Positions 27,721 to 39,552 of a stretch of 64,000 bases of DNA are shown piece after piece. Positions within the stretch are counted from its first letter, which is position 1; each line of letters begins with the position of its first letter. The notes below the pieces were generated by a model. It saw nothing but the letters and a program-made list of their open reading frames with translations, searched no databases and had not been told where the DNA came from. The position numbers were made by a program, and so were the translations under genes. Source of the DNA: Acanthosoma haemorrhoidale (lineage: Eukaryota; Arthropoda; Insecta; Hemiptera; Acanthosomatidae); the NCBI GenBank assembly GCA_930367205.1, contig OV884011.1:136809437-136873436 (forward strand). Direction: 5' to 3'.

Positions 27721-29339
27721 TTCACCTTACCTCAAGAAACAAACTCCTGATACACACCTGACGAAGTACTCTGAATTCCCTCTTACGACATAATATGCAC
27801 GACAGTTATTGGTGTTAACTCACTGATGGTAACTTTTTCATACCCGCTAACAAGTTAGATACATTTCGTCCATCCAATATCTAAGTTGAATGATTTGTGA
27901 AGAACTCTGACGTTAACTGAATGGTTTGAGAATGAACGGCTTGTGTGAAAGTTCTGTGAAAATGTGAACGATCTGAGAAATGTTGCGATGTCATTAATTT
28001 TAAATTATCCTCGTTTATTGGCTGGCAGAAAATTATTTTAGATGCCCATAAAATATTACAGGCCAGCTTTGAAGGGGAACTACCCCCAATCCTGTGCCAG
28101 AGTATACAATAGAACGAATTGTTTAAACCATTCGACAGAATTTCCTCTCAATCGGTTGACATTTCCTCAAGCGGTATGAACACAGAATGAAAAAGTTTAT
28201 GGCGTATGAATTTTGTAAAAGGTCTGGAAATGAAATTCCCTCCTAAAACCCGCATGTTTTGTTATGAATAATAACAGAGGTTGTATGAAAACGTTCAGCC
28301 TATCCCGCGGTCGGCCCGTTGTTGACTTAGTGAATCCCAGGCCCCCAGGAAGTGGCGTTATTAAGGTCACCGTGGACAAACTTTAACGACCTTTCTCTAA
28401 ACGGTCGCTTCTACCACCCGGCTTTAAATTTATTCCGATCTATATTGAATAACTTCTGTAAATTTATTGTTTCTACATCAGTTATGTGTGGTAGAGGGTA
28501 GAGTTTTAAATCTAAAGTCTTGTGCTGGTAATGTTTCTAAAATTTACTTTACGTCACCAAAACAAGAGAGAAATTGTGAAGGTACTGAATCTAAGAGGCT
28601 TCCCCTGATGTGACACAGAAGCTTCACCTTTCAGAGTTAAGTCGACTCTCGAATCGTTTAGTGAAAAACTGTTCTTGAGATCTGCAAATAGATGTCAGAT
28701 CTTTTTTAGACAACGAGGAGCTTATCATGACGGATATGGTTGCATTAAAAGAAAAGATAATTCTCAACTATGGAAATTATCTATCGCTCTTCAATTGGAG
28801 CATGGTTGTTATTTTCATGATTTATCCACTCATTATGTGTGTAGATTGAAGATTAGTTTTACAATATTAACATAATAGTTATAACACCAGCCAAAAAATT
28901 AGGAAATGTAAAATTAATAACTTACGTTATCATCAGAAGTTCCACCGTAATCTCCAACCCATTAGAATAATTAGATTGATGAATGTTTAGAGATCAAGAA
29001 CTGACTATTAAAGGAAGGGAAGTCAGTTCTGATGCCGGAAAACTGCTCAAAAATTAACACTAAAGGCAGTCTTGTTCTGAGATAAAATACCTGTTTCTTG
29101 GGCTATGCCTTAAAACCAATCTACTTCTAATAAATAAATTTAGTTCGATTCTAAAAATAACATTACAATATAGTATAGATGACTGTGGTCTAAACACATT
29201 ATTTTTTTTATAATTTGGCGTTGACTTGTTTTTGATATACATTTTAAAACAAGTTATGTTCACGATGTGCTGTAGCAACCCAATATTGTTTGGTAGCATC
29301 ACTTCTCTCAATAAAGTGTTTCACTGCTCTACACAACCG
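27721..29339. other. No recognisable gene
   Basis: The segment 27750-28450 is less AT-rich and full of short open frames, but I recognise no motif. The remainder is AT-rich. Confidence 0.45.
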
Positions 29340-29700
29340 TGGAAAAAAAAAAAATCACTTGCGGATTTTGCCATCCGTACGCTCGAATGTAACCCCCTTC
29401 AAGCAATGGCTAAATTCTATTTACAAAACGCCCCGATCATGATGCCTGAGGTAGGGTGCCTGTATACCAACAACAAGGGTACCTAATACAATCTGTGCTC
29501 CTTAGCAGACAATGAGCCGAAGCTGCGCTGGCGGACGTGACTACGCCCTTATTGGGCTGGGCTCAATGTGCACCACTACCTTCCCGATGTATATCAACAT
29601 CTCTTCAGAGCACGAGAGGAATCTACCTTCCTTTGGAGGAGGGAGAAATTAAGCGAACGTGCTGAAGAGAAGTTCAATAATATCATCACCGCAATCTCAA
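29340..29700 (+). other. GC-elevated segment with a possible exon ending at a splice donor
   Basis: In AT-rich surroundings this block is GC-balanced. One plus-strand frame stays open over the last 150 bases and includes YLPDVYQHLFRAREESTFLW. It ends at an AG|GTAATA donor-like site near 29701. A CTCTTCAG acceptor-like site lies inside the block near 29607. No family was recognised, upstream frames are broken, and it may be chance or a dead element. Confidence 0.2.
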
Positions 29701-29701
29701 G

Positions 29702-31559
29702 GTAATAACTTATATCTTGAGCCTTAAAATATTTCTTATAAAATATGTTATTTTAGTTAAGAAAAGTTAAGAAGCTCTGTGCTAATTGGGGACATAAGGC
29801 ATTTAAATAACCTGGATATAGTTTACATTTAAAGCTTATTTCCGTAGTCATCATTATTTAGAATTTTTCTAACTACTTTTCTAGTTCCTTACATTTCGGG
29901 GTTTGCCTTATGTGAGTGAACAAGAAATCTTTTATTAAATTTATTCCAAACCCTAAACATAAAATTAAATAAAACCAAAACTTACTTGTTCACAGTCTTT
30001 ATACTAGAATCAGATTGTACAAATTCCTACACCGTAACTGAAATATCTATGATCCAGTTGCCTAACACCTGCCCAGAATGTCTTATCTCTACATGAAACA
30101 TGCTATTTAAAAAAAAACATCTAAGAACCTTTTTTGACGTCTAGGCTTGACTATATGTTGTGATAGATAAATACTTGTTAAAAAAGTGTATTGGTGATAG
30201 GGTAGAAGTCTCAATTGAACAAAATTTTATAGATTTATAAATTAGTAATGTATTGCAAATATATTTACAGAATTCTTGTTGGAAGTAGAGTTGTATCGAC
30301 ATTTTCAATTAATGATAAGAATGTTATTTCTCCAAAACCCCTTCTAAATTAATGCTTCAAGAATTTAAAGGTCATCTTTAGATTAAATTTTAGAATTTGG
30401 ATGGTGTCTTGTATAAAAATTTAAATCCAGTTTGTTCAGAAAGTAGAGTTGAAGGATTTAATAAAGGTCTGTGGTAAATAGGTTTTGGGAGTGTATAGTA
30501 AGACATTCCTCCACACCACGTTAAAACCTTGTGCTTGTATCCAGTAAGACATCCGAGCAATAATGAGTAAGACATTCATTTTTTCGAATATGTGATCAGC
30601 GCAAATACTATCAGTTGTAAGGGACGGACAGTAGGGCTCTTATTTAGCTTCCAGTGTAGTCTTTTTATTAGCCTTTAGTGTAGCGTGCGCTACAGCATGC
30701 ACGATATCCTCTTCGGCATTGAACGATTTTATGCAACACACGTTTCTGGCACATTAAGACGTTGCCTGACCCTCAATTGTTTTTTATCTATCTGGATGCT
30801 CACAAGGCAATTGGATTTCAAAGAAATAACTTGTCGGTGAGGCACAATAAACTCAGCCACTAATTGCAGCCTACTTGTCAAACAGTCCCAGTATATCCAG
30901 AAACTCAATGAGGCAATCTTTTTACTGATTTAAAAAAAAATCGCTTTTTTAAAACATAGTTCGCAAACAGTGATATTTATGTTTTTGCCAAAATTCTGAC
31001 ATCTGGTGCCCATAATTCTAATAAATGCCTATTTTCTCTTGAAATATGGTATGTATACCTTTACTAGTGGTTAAACTTTTCATGAACACCCTCAAAGTAG
31101 CAAATATTTTTAAAATATCTAAATATTGATACGTAGTGGTTCCTGCAGGCACACTTTATCCGTGAAGTTTTAATTTGACCTATCTGTTTCAATTTACTTC
31201 TTCACCTTGCTCTTATGTTGGTCAACTGTCACCTTGTGTGTTAATGAACTAATGATGAGAGAATAATTTCTTTGCAATTTGGGTGCTTTTAAAAGATGTC
31301 TAAACTTAATTTATTGTAATCAGTTGTAATTTATTTGTGTTTTGTTATATTTTTCCTAAATTTAAACATTTGTATAAAACATAGTTCTGGACTTATTCTG
31401 GAGCCTATTAAAAATAATAATATTTGTAGATAAAGACTGCAATATAATTTATCTTATTTCTAGTAAGAGCTCTTGGATATATATATATATATATTTATTA
31501 TAATTGGGAAGTGGTTATTCTACTCAAAGCCTATGATCTGGTTTAATGTAGGGTATAAG
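29702..31559. other. AT-rich stretch with no recognisable gene
   Basis: No open frame above about 60 codons carries a motif. A short TA run lies at about 31477-31494. Confidence 0.55.
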
Positions 31560-31900
31560 GACTAATTACATTTGATGCCGCGCGATTTGCATTGATGCGG
31601 GGGAACGTACTTAGCAACAGGTAAGCCCCGCTTATGAGAGCGAAGGAGGGGTGGCGCACAGACGTGAATATTTAATTGTAGCTTTGGCTCTATCTCATTA
31701 GCAGCTCAGGCGTCTCTGAAAGTACTTTCACCGCAGAGCAGTCCTAGCTGTCTGTCGGTGCATTAGGCTTAGTCCAACTAACTAACGGCCAGTAGTAAGG
31801 AGGAACATGGAGTCGTTAACGCTTAACATCCGTCTGCAAGCTTACAAGTTCTAAGGTTAAAGGTGTCTCGGAGTCAATAGTAATTAATCTATGGAGCCTA
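31560..31900 (+). promoter_or_regulatory. CpG-containing GC-rich island, possible regulatory DNA or untranslated exon
   Basis: This segment contains repeated CG dinucleotides (CCGCGCG near 31577), an ATTTGCAT octamer (POU-type site) next to them, and a consensus splice donor CAG|GTAAGC at about 31618-31626. A short open frame FDAARFALMRGNVLSN precedes the donor, with a stop 18 codons upstream of its end. Such contrast with the AT-rich surroundings fits a promoter, enhancer or 5' untranslated exon, but no transcript evidence is available and a dead repeat is possible. Confidence 0.25.
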
Positions 31901-32160
31901 AATAAAGAATTTAATGATGCGGGATTTCGCATCTCTGTCCGTAGGTTAGTGGTCACAAAATTACTAATATCTATCTGAAATATTGAAGGAAGATTTCAAA
32001 ACCATTCAAAATACAATCATTAGTTTTCTGCCATACCAAAAGTATGGACAAGAAAAACATTTCGCTAGCTTTACAGTTTAAAATTACAAATAAAGTACAA
32101 TTGTCTGTATAATCCATTCAGGCTACTCCAGTAGGATACATAATATTAATTTATATAAAA

Positions 32161-32691
32161 TAGAGCTCCTTTTTCCGGAGCCAGATTGTCCGGACATCTG
32201 GTTAATCTGGACAAGATTAAAAAAAAACGCTCGTTCTTGATTCTTTTGGGAATAACAAAAAGCCAACCTGTCAGCTAACGTCGTGGAACTTTTAAAAAAA
32301 GTTACAATAAATACTGTCAGTTATTTGACCGTGGAAGCTTAGAAGTAATTAAGCCGAAAACTCTTCAAAAATACTGAAAAAAACCGTGGCATGGCCTCCC
32401 ACTGGAGTACCAGGAACAAGACGAAAATCTGCAAACAATGGCGGTGACTTCGTTGAAGCGACTGCATGCTAGAGGACTCGATGACGTACTTCGAGAAACA
32501 AATCATATGCTCAGCTACTGTGTGGTGCTCTCTACCTTGTAGTGCCTTCGAGATCTTAAGGTAAAACGACGTCGGACTTCTCATGTTTGTTCTCACTTAT
32601 CATGTGCATTTTACTGCTAATTCCGTTTAATCCGGATATTCGGTGATCCAGAGGAGGTCCGCTCCTATCCTTCCGGATTAGTGGGGCTCTA
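32161..32691 (+). mobile_element. Pogo/jerky (Tigger)-type DNA transposon, internally deleted
   Basis: Both ends are visible. The left end after TA reads GAGCTCCTTTTTCCGGAGCC. The right end, reverse complemented, reads GAGCCCCACTAATCCGGAAG and is followed by TA at 32690-32691. This is the TA target duplication and CCCC..TAATCCGGA-type terminus typical of pogo/Tigger elements. Secondary CCGGA and GGATTAA boxes recur about 40-60 bp in from each end. The interior on the plus strand near 32340-32480 reads EVIKPKTLQKYWKKPWHG if one stop is read as W, then QEQDENLQTM. It resembles the W-K-K-L tail of jerky-type DDE transposases. Only about 530 bp remain, so it is non-autonomous and dead. Confidence 0.65.
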
Positions 32692-32818
32692 GTTTGTTTA
32701 AAATTTGTATGCTAAAAATATGGGGAATCGACCTACCCTGGGCAGGTAGAGGGGCCATGCTGCACACGTTGAGTAGGCCGGGAGATCGACCTCTATCTCT
32801 CGGCTGGGTGTAGATCGT

Positions 32819-35400
32819 TCAGTCCCCGTCAGGGGGCACTGGTTCAATGATGTCCATCTGTCTCCAGGCTTCGGCGGTCCAGCAGTGCTTTTATCTGACG
32901 GGTATTGGTGGGGGTTGAAGGTCGGAGAAGAGCGGAATGTGGCAGTGTTGAAATGAGTCAAAAAATTTGATGTCGTTTATTGATGAAACCTTGAATAGTG
33001 AGCACATCATATTTTTCTTGGATTTCAGGTGCCTTCATTCGGTGGAACGCGGTGTACGTGAGGGAGGTACGGAGAACTTTGTTCTGAAATCGCGGGAGCA
33101 TTAGTGGGGTCCCGTACATTAAAGCCGGTCTCAGGAGCCTCTGGTAAATCAGCAGCTTGAGACGTACTGATAAAGCCGGGCTGTAAAGTTTTCCTAACAC
33201 TCTTTAACTTCTTTCTGAGGTGCGTGGTGAACGACAAGTGTCTACCGAGGGTAATCCCAAGGTAGCATAGTTTGTTGCTCACGGTGCACTCTTTCCCGTC
33301 TAAGGGAAGGATCTTGGTAGTTTATTATGCCCTGATTTGTCATTGAAGATAATTCCTTGCGTCTTGGCCGGGTTCACCTAGATGTTGACGGCGTTAAGTT
33401 TCTCAGCAATGTGTTGACTGGCGCTCTCAGCAAATTTCAGAGCTTGGTGGGATTGATGCTAGTGCTGTATAATACACCTATGTAGTCTGCGTAAGCCGAC
33501 ACCTCGCAGTTGGGGTTTTAATTTAATGAGGCTCCTACGATGTGGGTGGTGAAGATGTTGAACAGAAGGGACCTAGCACTGATCCTTGGGGGACAGCGGC
33601 AGTGTGTTTTCTTCGGGTAGTAGATGTGGTGCCTTTCCGGAAGGAGAAAATTTTACCTGTAAGGTAGGTTGTCATCAGGTTCTGCAGCTGATCCGAGAAT
33701 TCGTATTCCTTCAGGCGTTGGAGTAGGGTGCAGTGGTCCAGTAAGTCGAAGGCTTTCGAACAGTCCAGCGAGATCATAGTGGTAGGTTTGTTGCTCCGAA
33801 TGTTCGACGTGACGTGGTGTTGCAAGTCTTACTAAGTTGTTGTTCACACTTAAGCCTGTGCTGAAACCGGTCTGCTCTGGTGGGGTGTCTTCATGTGGCT
33901 CGCAGTGCTCGGAAAGATGCAGGTGGATGACTCTCTCGAACAACTTCGAGAGCTGAGTCAGCAGATTGATAGGGCGTTAATGAGAATACTCATAACCGCT
34001 TTTCGCTGGTTTCAGCTTAGGAAGGACCACAGCGTGCTTCTAATTCTGAGAGAAATAATGCAGCCTGTAGCAGGAGTTCAATTTGTTGGTTATGTACTAG
34101 ATTCCTTTCCTCGGTAGCTGCTTGAGCAAGATGTTTTGGATCCCATCTTCACCTGGTGCTTTCTTCCCGTTCGTTCTTTGCATGAAGGCAGCCACTTGCC
34201 TGTGTGAGGTGTAGATTTCGGTAGTGGTGGGGAGAGAGAGGGTTCCTATTGGTTCGCCTTGGCTCAGGGACCCATAGTGATCCGCCAATATGTCTGCTTG
34301 TGGGGATGAACTGCCCGTTCACAGCCAGCCTTACACTGGTGTTCTTGGATCGGCAGGTCTTCACTAATTTCCACATTTGCTTGTGGTCACCGTGTAGAGG
34401 TGGTCTTCCCAAACCGAGTTTTTCCACTTGGCCATCAAGGACTTCACTTGTGTTGTGAGAGCATTCAACACGGGTTTTAAGTCCATGTTTCTGGTTCTAA
34501 ACCACCTGTTCTTGATATTGTTGCGCTGTCTTATCAGTTGTAAGATGTGTTCTGGAGGTTTTTTCAAAGAAGGGGGTTTCGGAGAAAATTTTGGAATCAA
34601 GGCATCGGCGGCTCGGTCGATGACATCTTGAAGCTGATACACCGTAGTCGATATCCCAGATGTGTCTTAGAGGTGCAATTGTGGGCAACTCGGTCTTGAT
34701 GAGATGCTTGTAGAGGTCCCACTGGGCCTCATTGTACCTGTATCTAGAATCAGGTGACTCTGGCATGTCACCTTCCACTTCATAGAGCACAGGCCGATGG
34801 TCTGAAGTGGCAAAGTCCAAGGCGGAGTACCCGGTGACTCGGTGTGGTAGCTGTGTCAGAAGTAAGTCGGGCGTTGGGGTTGGCGAAATGACGGAAGGTC
34901 GGGAGTCCTGGGTGGATGACCATAAATGGCGTCTTGGTGATGTAGCGGCCGAGAGCTCCACTAGCTGTGGTTGGCATTTAGGTTGCCCATGATGGCGTGT
35001 CTACGGTTCTAGGCTATTGTAGTGAGCAGGAGCTTGTCAGAGTCACAATTGGCTCACGGTCTACTGTAGACTCCTGACACTATTATGTTGTTGGTGAGTC
35101 GTAATTGGGGGGTTACGATGTAGTGGGGGGCACGGGTCACGGGTGGGGGTCTCCTGCAGGGCACTCCGTACTTTACTCAGACTGCTACTCCTCCCAAGAT
35201 GGTCTTAGTGTTGTGGTGGTAGGCGGTATAACCAGGGAATCGGCAGTAATGAATATTCTTCAACTGGGTGTCTGTGAGGACAGTGACGTCTGGCAAATGG
35301 CACCGTAGAAGTGTCTCTACGTCGGCTTGTTTGGGCCAAAGGCCGCAAACATTGTAATTTAAGATTATGTGGCCGTTCAATTGGCTGCACTGTCGATCTG
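32819..35400 (-). pseudogene. Family B ORF2 (APE endonuclease plus reverse transcriptase), broken
   Basis: Pieces in at least six frames give the jockey ORF2 order. The APE N-terminus starts at 35380 (LNYNVCGLWPKQADVETLL, then PDVTVLTDTQL). The APE C-terminal SDHRPVLYEV box is near 34790. The APE-RT linker (LHGDHKQMWKLVKTC) follows near 34390. RT begins with KKAPGEDGIQNILLKQLP near 34170. RT motif A is TTMISLDCSKAFD near 33770, motif B AAVPQGSVLGPF near 33590, and motif C near 33500 reads AYADY, so the second catalytic Asp is lost. The C-terminus ends in TAEAWRQMDIIEP with a stop at 32819-32821. The E of the usual x-E-T box of the endonuclease is D here (TDT). Confidence 0.85.
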
Positions 35401-35447
35401 TGCTAATAACCGCTCTACCAGCCCGGTGACCTGGGAGGTCAGATTGT

Positions 35448-36150
35448 TCATTGTCGTGAGCATAGCGCCCACCCCATGCAGCGAGGAAGGCTGCACCTTA
35501 CGCATTTTGCTTGGTTGAAGCAGTAGCGCCTTGTGTGGCTGTATTTTTGACAATTAAGGCACCCCAGAATGGTCTTTTTGTCATGGAATGTGCTCACTAT
35601 AAAGAACACATTGTTGATATGACGGACTTGCCTTATCTTTTCCACCGTATATTCTCCGATGACCAGAATTAGTTCGATCTCAGTTTTGCCTCCATTGGGA
35701 TTGGATCGACGTAATCGATATCCATCGATTATGTTTCCCACCGTATTAATGTGGGCCTTTATCTCCTCAATCGGGTGAATGAGATCGAAGCCATGTAACA
35801 AAAACGTTTTGTTCGGCTTAGTGCCTCGGGGGGCGAAAGTATGAAACGGGATATTTAATTCCCGTATTGCAGCGATAGGTTGCTTCTGGTCGTTGAGGCT
35901 CTGGCAGAACACTTATATTTATATAAGTCGTGTTTAGTTTGAACTACCCAGTAGTTCTGGACGTTATTTTCAGGTAGCAAACTTGTTAGGTCGTAGCTGT
36001 TGATTCTTCCCAAAATTAGGAGATTCTAATTCCTCATGAGGAATCTCCATAATATGAGCTCTGGGGTTCTTTACTTTCCCCATATCTGGACCGTGGTCCA
36101 AATATACACTTATAATGTCTTTGTTAGAAAGTCCTGTTACCTTGTGACGT
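35448..36150 (-). pseudogene. Family B ORF1 (gag-like nucleic-acid-binding protein), broken
   Basis: The best frame (35912 down to 35448, 154 codons) contains a pre-C2HC domain. FLLHGFDLIHPIEEIKAHI (about residues 37-55) opens it, followed by about 60 residues ending in the ILG before the knuckle. A perfect CCHC zinc knuckle C-LN-C-QKYS-H-TRRY-C lies at residues 118-131, and a second, incomplete knuckle begins CVRC at 137. The frame then runs out of the motif (CMGWALC). Upstream minus-strand sequence to about 36150 reads VTGLSNKDIISVYLDHGPD in another frame and is probably the N-terminal part. Proteins of this type coat the retrotransposon RNA. Confidence 0.8.
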
Positions 36151-36300
36151 AGCTGCAGATTCCTCCCACTCTTCTACTGGTACGGTCTTCTAGCAGCGTC
36201 TTTTCTCACCACGCAGCTTCCCTGAGTCTTAACACTGTAATTGTCTAAAGGTTTATGAATACATCCACTTTGAAAATATCAAAAAAATTAAACAAGTTCA

Positions 36301-39300
36301 AAAGCGCAAAACACAAAATACGTCCTAGTATTTCCTGACTCTTGTGGAAAAGGCTCTGAATCTTGGCCATATATAGGCAGGTCAGAGGCTAGGTTACACC
36401 CGCGCCCCTAGTGGGGTTCTGCTTCGTTATACACACTACTTATACAGGGCTACTGTATTCTGGACTCCCCCCCCCAATAAAAGCTATTAGTACAGATACT
36501 GCATTGTATTTTAGATCCTTGAGACTATTGCTTAGAACAAAAACAAAACGTAGGAAGACAGATAAAGTCACCATCTACATAAATAAGCAAAAAACTTTCT
36601 TCCAAAGAGAAGTAGAGTGATAAATAAATTACTACTCAATTCCGAAAAAAAAGAATGAAACTTCAGTTTTCAAAGTCATAAATATAAAAATTGTAGTTAC
36701 TTTTTGAATTAACTTACTTGGGTCATAAGACTAAGATAATATTCAAAGCATTTTTTCTTATGAAGATGATAGATTAACTTTCTTTATTTTATTTTAAACT
36801 AAGTATTGAAGTTAGCTGAGACTGTAAACTTTATCCAAGATAAGGGAGGTTTATAGAGGACCTTTAAAGTAAGCCCATCGGTTTATAAATATACATTTAA
36901 GTTATTCAACGATTAAAACTTTGTTCAATTATTTTAGTGAAAATACTTTACATATTAACAAAATATTTATTTAATTTTTATTGATTTAACCTTTTTTTTT
37001 TAAATTGAGTATCGATTCTAAAAATTGTTCTTGTAAATTTAATGCCCCTAACTGACCGTTAAAGGGGCTATTAAAGAAAAAAAATTGTAATAATCCATAC
37101 AGTATTTAGGATGTATTCGAAGCCTTTCGTTTTCGTTGACAATATATCTAGGTCATCTACGAGTCCACCAACCATCTTGCAGATGTGCTCCTGATTGTTT
37201 TTCGACATCTTCTTGTTTAATTATTTGGCTAAGAAGCGGCACAGGCGATCTTGTGTTTCTTGCGCGCGTTCGAGGATGGATGTTTCGTGAATATAAAGTG
37301 ACGTGTAACATTATTTTGAACAATTTTGGCCTTAGCTGTCGGAATATCCTTCGGTGGAGGATTAAACTTTTAAGGTTCTACAGGGAAATATGCAATGAAA
37401 ATCAAAGCAAACCAAGGTTGATATAGAAAGTAACAAATTCATGCCAGTTAACACATTCCAAAAATACGAACCTAAGTAATTGATAAATAGATTAAAGAAA
37501 TTTTTTTTTTTTTCCTTGAGCACATAAAGGCTTGTTAGATAAAAATGAAGAAACAAAAAACAACCCTAACTGTTCCCGCAAAGCTGTCTTGAATCGAAGT
37601 GCTATGGCCAACTGTAACCTTGTATTTTCTTATTGGTGCAACCATAGAATGACCATTTTCCCCACTGTGCGTCAGTAGGGATATCAAAGCCCCTGCTAAT
37701 TCCCCACTATTCAAAAACATGCCATGCAGGAGGGGGGGTGCTTAGTGTGGTACTGAGTAGTGCCTACCCGTATTCAATTGTTTTCTTACCTCAATTTCCC
37801 TCCCAAATTCTCTCTTCGCGAACTTCACTTGATTTAGTATATAATTAATTTCTGGGGTCATTTATTTATAAGGATGTTATTTGTTTGTAATTAACCTTTT
37901 GAATGTTTTGGGACGAGAAACGCGATTTAAAATAGGGTGAGTTCTTGCTAGGCAAAGTATTGTATCCTTTTGGCCACACTATAGATAAAATCTGCTTTTT
38001 ATCGAAATTGGTTCTGGTTGAATGAAAATTCCTGGGCATGTATGCTTAATCCAAAGCTTGCTAGCTAATTCAAATGTTGAAAACACTTATAGTTAATAAA
38101 CAAAATGGCTAAATAGGAAATGTCGGCATTGCTAAAAACGGCATGAGGAGTAATTAAAATTGTTGTGTGCGCAATAAACTGTCTTGGAATAGGCAGAGTA
38201 AAACTGCCATGGAAATTACATCGATAGTCAATTAGCAGTTCCGATACAGGGGCTAAGTTAGGAATATATTATGAGGGGAGTTCGAAGTTGGCTGTTGTAT
38301 ATCAACTGTACTGAGGGAGTCGGTATGGGGGTTAGTTTTGAATTTATTGTTGTCTTTGCGGTCTGTATGGGCCGTTACTGAAGCCAGAGAATGGGGGCAT
38401 TATCGGGCACATTGTAGGTGCACTGCTCAACCATTCCACAGCTTCAACTACACTTCAGTCTTTAGTTTCTAGGGTCGCTGGAGTGATACGGTTTAAGCCG
38501 AAATCCCACAGAGTCCATTTAAACTAAACTGAATTCAAACTAATGAATTTTAATGTCCACAAAACTAAGTTGATCTAACAAATACCATGTGTATGTGTCG
38601 TTCCACAATATCTTTACACTAAAGTATAGTGCTGTGGTCGAAATGAAAACCTCTGATATATATTTTATAAATCATTGATGGAAGAAAAACAACATCAACT
38701 AAAGCCTGAAAACCATGATAAGTTTTCATTCACCAGATTTCTTGGAGTGAATCAAAATTCCACTTTTGCGTTAGATTAATTTGCCTGAATAGTAGAACAC
38801 ATTTCATTAACCTTCTGCTTATTAAAATCATAACTAAAATACACATATGCTTATTGCCCTAGGACGATAGCTCAGAAATATTTTAATATTAAGTGTACTG
38901 TTGACCTAGTAAAAATATGTGAGAGTAAACTTTGAACATATAGTGAATTTTATACTGTTAAATTATCGGAGAATTGAAAATCCCTTCAGAAAAACTTGTG
39001 TTTGTGTCAATTTGGAGACCAAATACAAATACTCTACATTCAAACATACCAAAGAAAAGCATTATGGTTAGCCAGTTCAGAATCGCGTATTTAAAAAGTG
39101 GTATTCATGGCACAAGTGTATTATCTACAGGAAGTAGATTCCATTTCCAATATACATAAAACGAATCAGTTATGGTTATTTTATATTTATAACGCTATTT
39201 TTATATTCAATTATTAGCCACTTTTGAATACTTGAATTACATAATATTAGAATATGAAAATCATAACTATGTTATACAATTCTTACTTCTCTACTCTATA

Positions 39301-39301
39301 C
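36301..39301. other. AT-rich stretch with no recognisable gene
   Basis: A GC-balanced patch at 37130-37380 is open on both strands for 60-95 codons. Minus-strand translation includes SPVPLLSQIIKQEDVEKQSG, which looks protein-like, but I cannot assign it. The rest is AT-rich. Confidence 0.45.
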
Positions 39302-39488
39302 TTTTTTTTTTCAAAGCTCTCAAAATTTTAAAAGAAGAATGGGAGAAAGATAAAATAACAAGGAATTTATAGGAGGAAAAGGTTCCTTTTACTAGGAGGG
39401 ACCTATTTGAAGGTTGCGTGAAGGAATAGAGGAGTGCGGTAGACCTTATTTAGTTCTGACTCGTTTAGGGTTGGGAAGCGTTTAGTGT
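39302..39488 (-). mobile_element. Family B LINE, 3' UTR-only fragment with poly(A) tail
   Basis: A 10-base T run followed by CAAAGCTCTCAAA and, further on, CCTTTTACTAGGAGGGACC then TATTTGAAGGTTG parallels the start of the copy at 21779. That copy has a T run, TTAGCTCTCAAAC, then CCTTTCACTAAGGGG and CATTTGAAGGATG. Spacing is similar and both are followed by a GGAG/GGTAG-rich stretch. No coding part is present. Confidence 0.6.
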
Positions 39489-39552
39489 TTTTTTTTTTTT
39501 AATTTTAATTACGGTGATGTTTATTTTTTCTGCTTAATTTTATTAAGTACAA

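Larger units (their letters stand above)
32733..36300 (-). mobile_element. Jockey-clade LINE (family B), longest copy, ORF1 and ORF2, 3'-truncated
   Basis: This minus-strand copy carries an ORF1 (gag-like) remnant and an almost complete but broken ORF2. The 5' part extends past the ORF1 remnant to roughly 36300, where the boundary is uncertain. At the 3' end it stops at about 32733, which corresponds to position 22060 of the copy at 21779. The last 260 or so bases of the UTR and the poly(A) tail are therefore missing. The jerky-type transposon ends only about 40 bp away. Composition is clearly GC-richer than the surroundings, as for the other B and C copies. Confidence 0.88.

Noticed and set aside
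34249..34992. Several plus-strand frames of 60-70 codons
   Set aside because: Shadows of the minus-strand family B ORF2.
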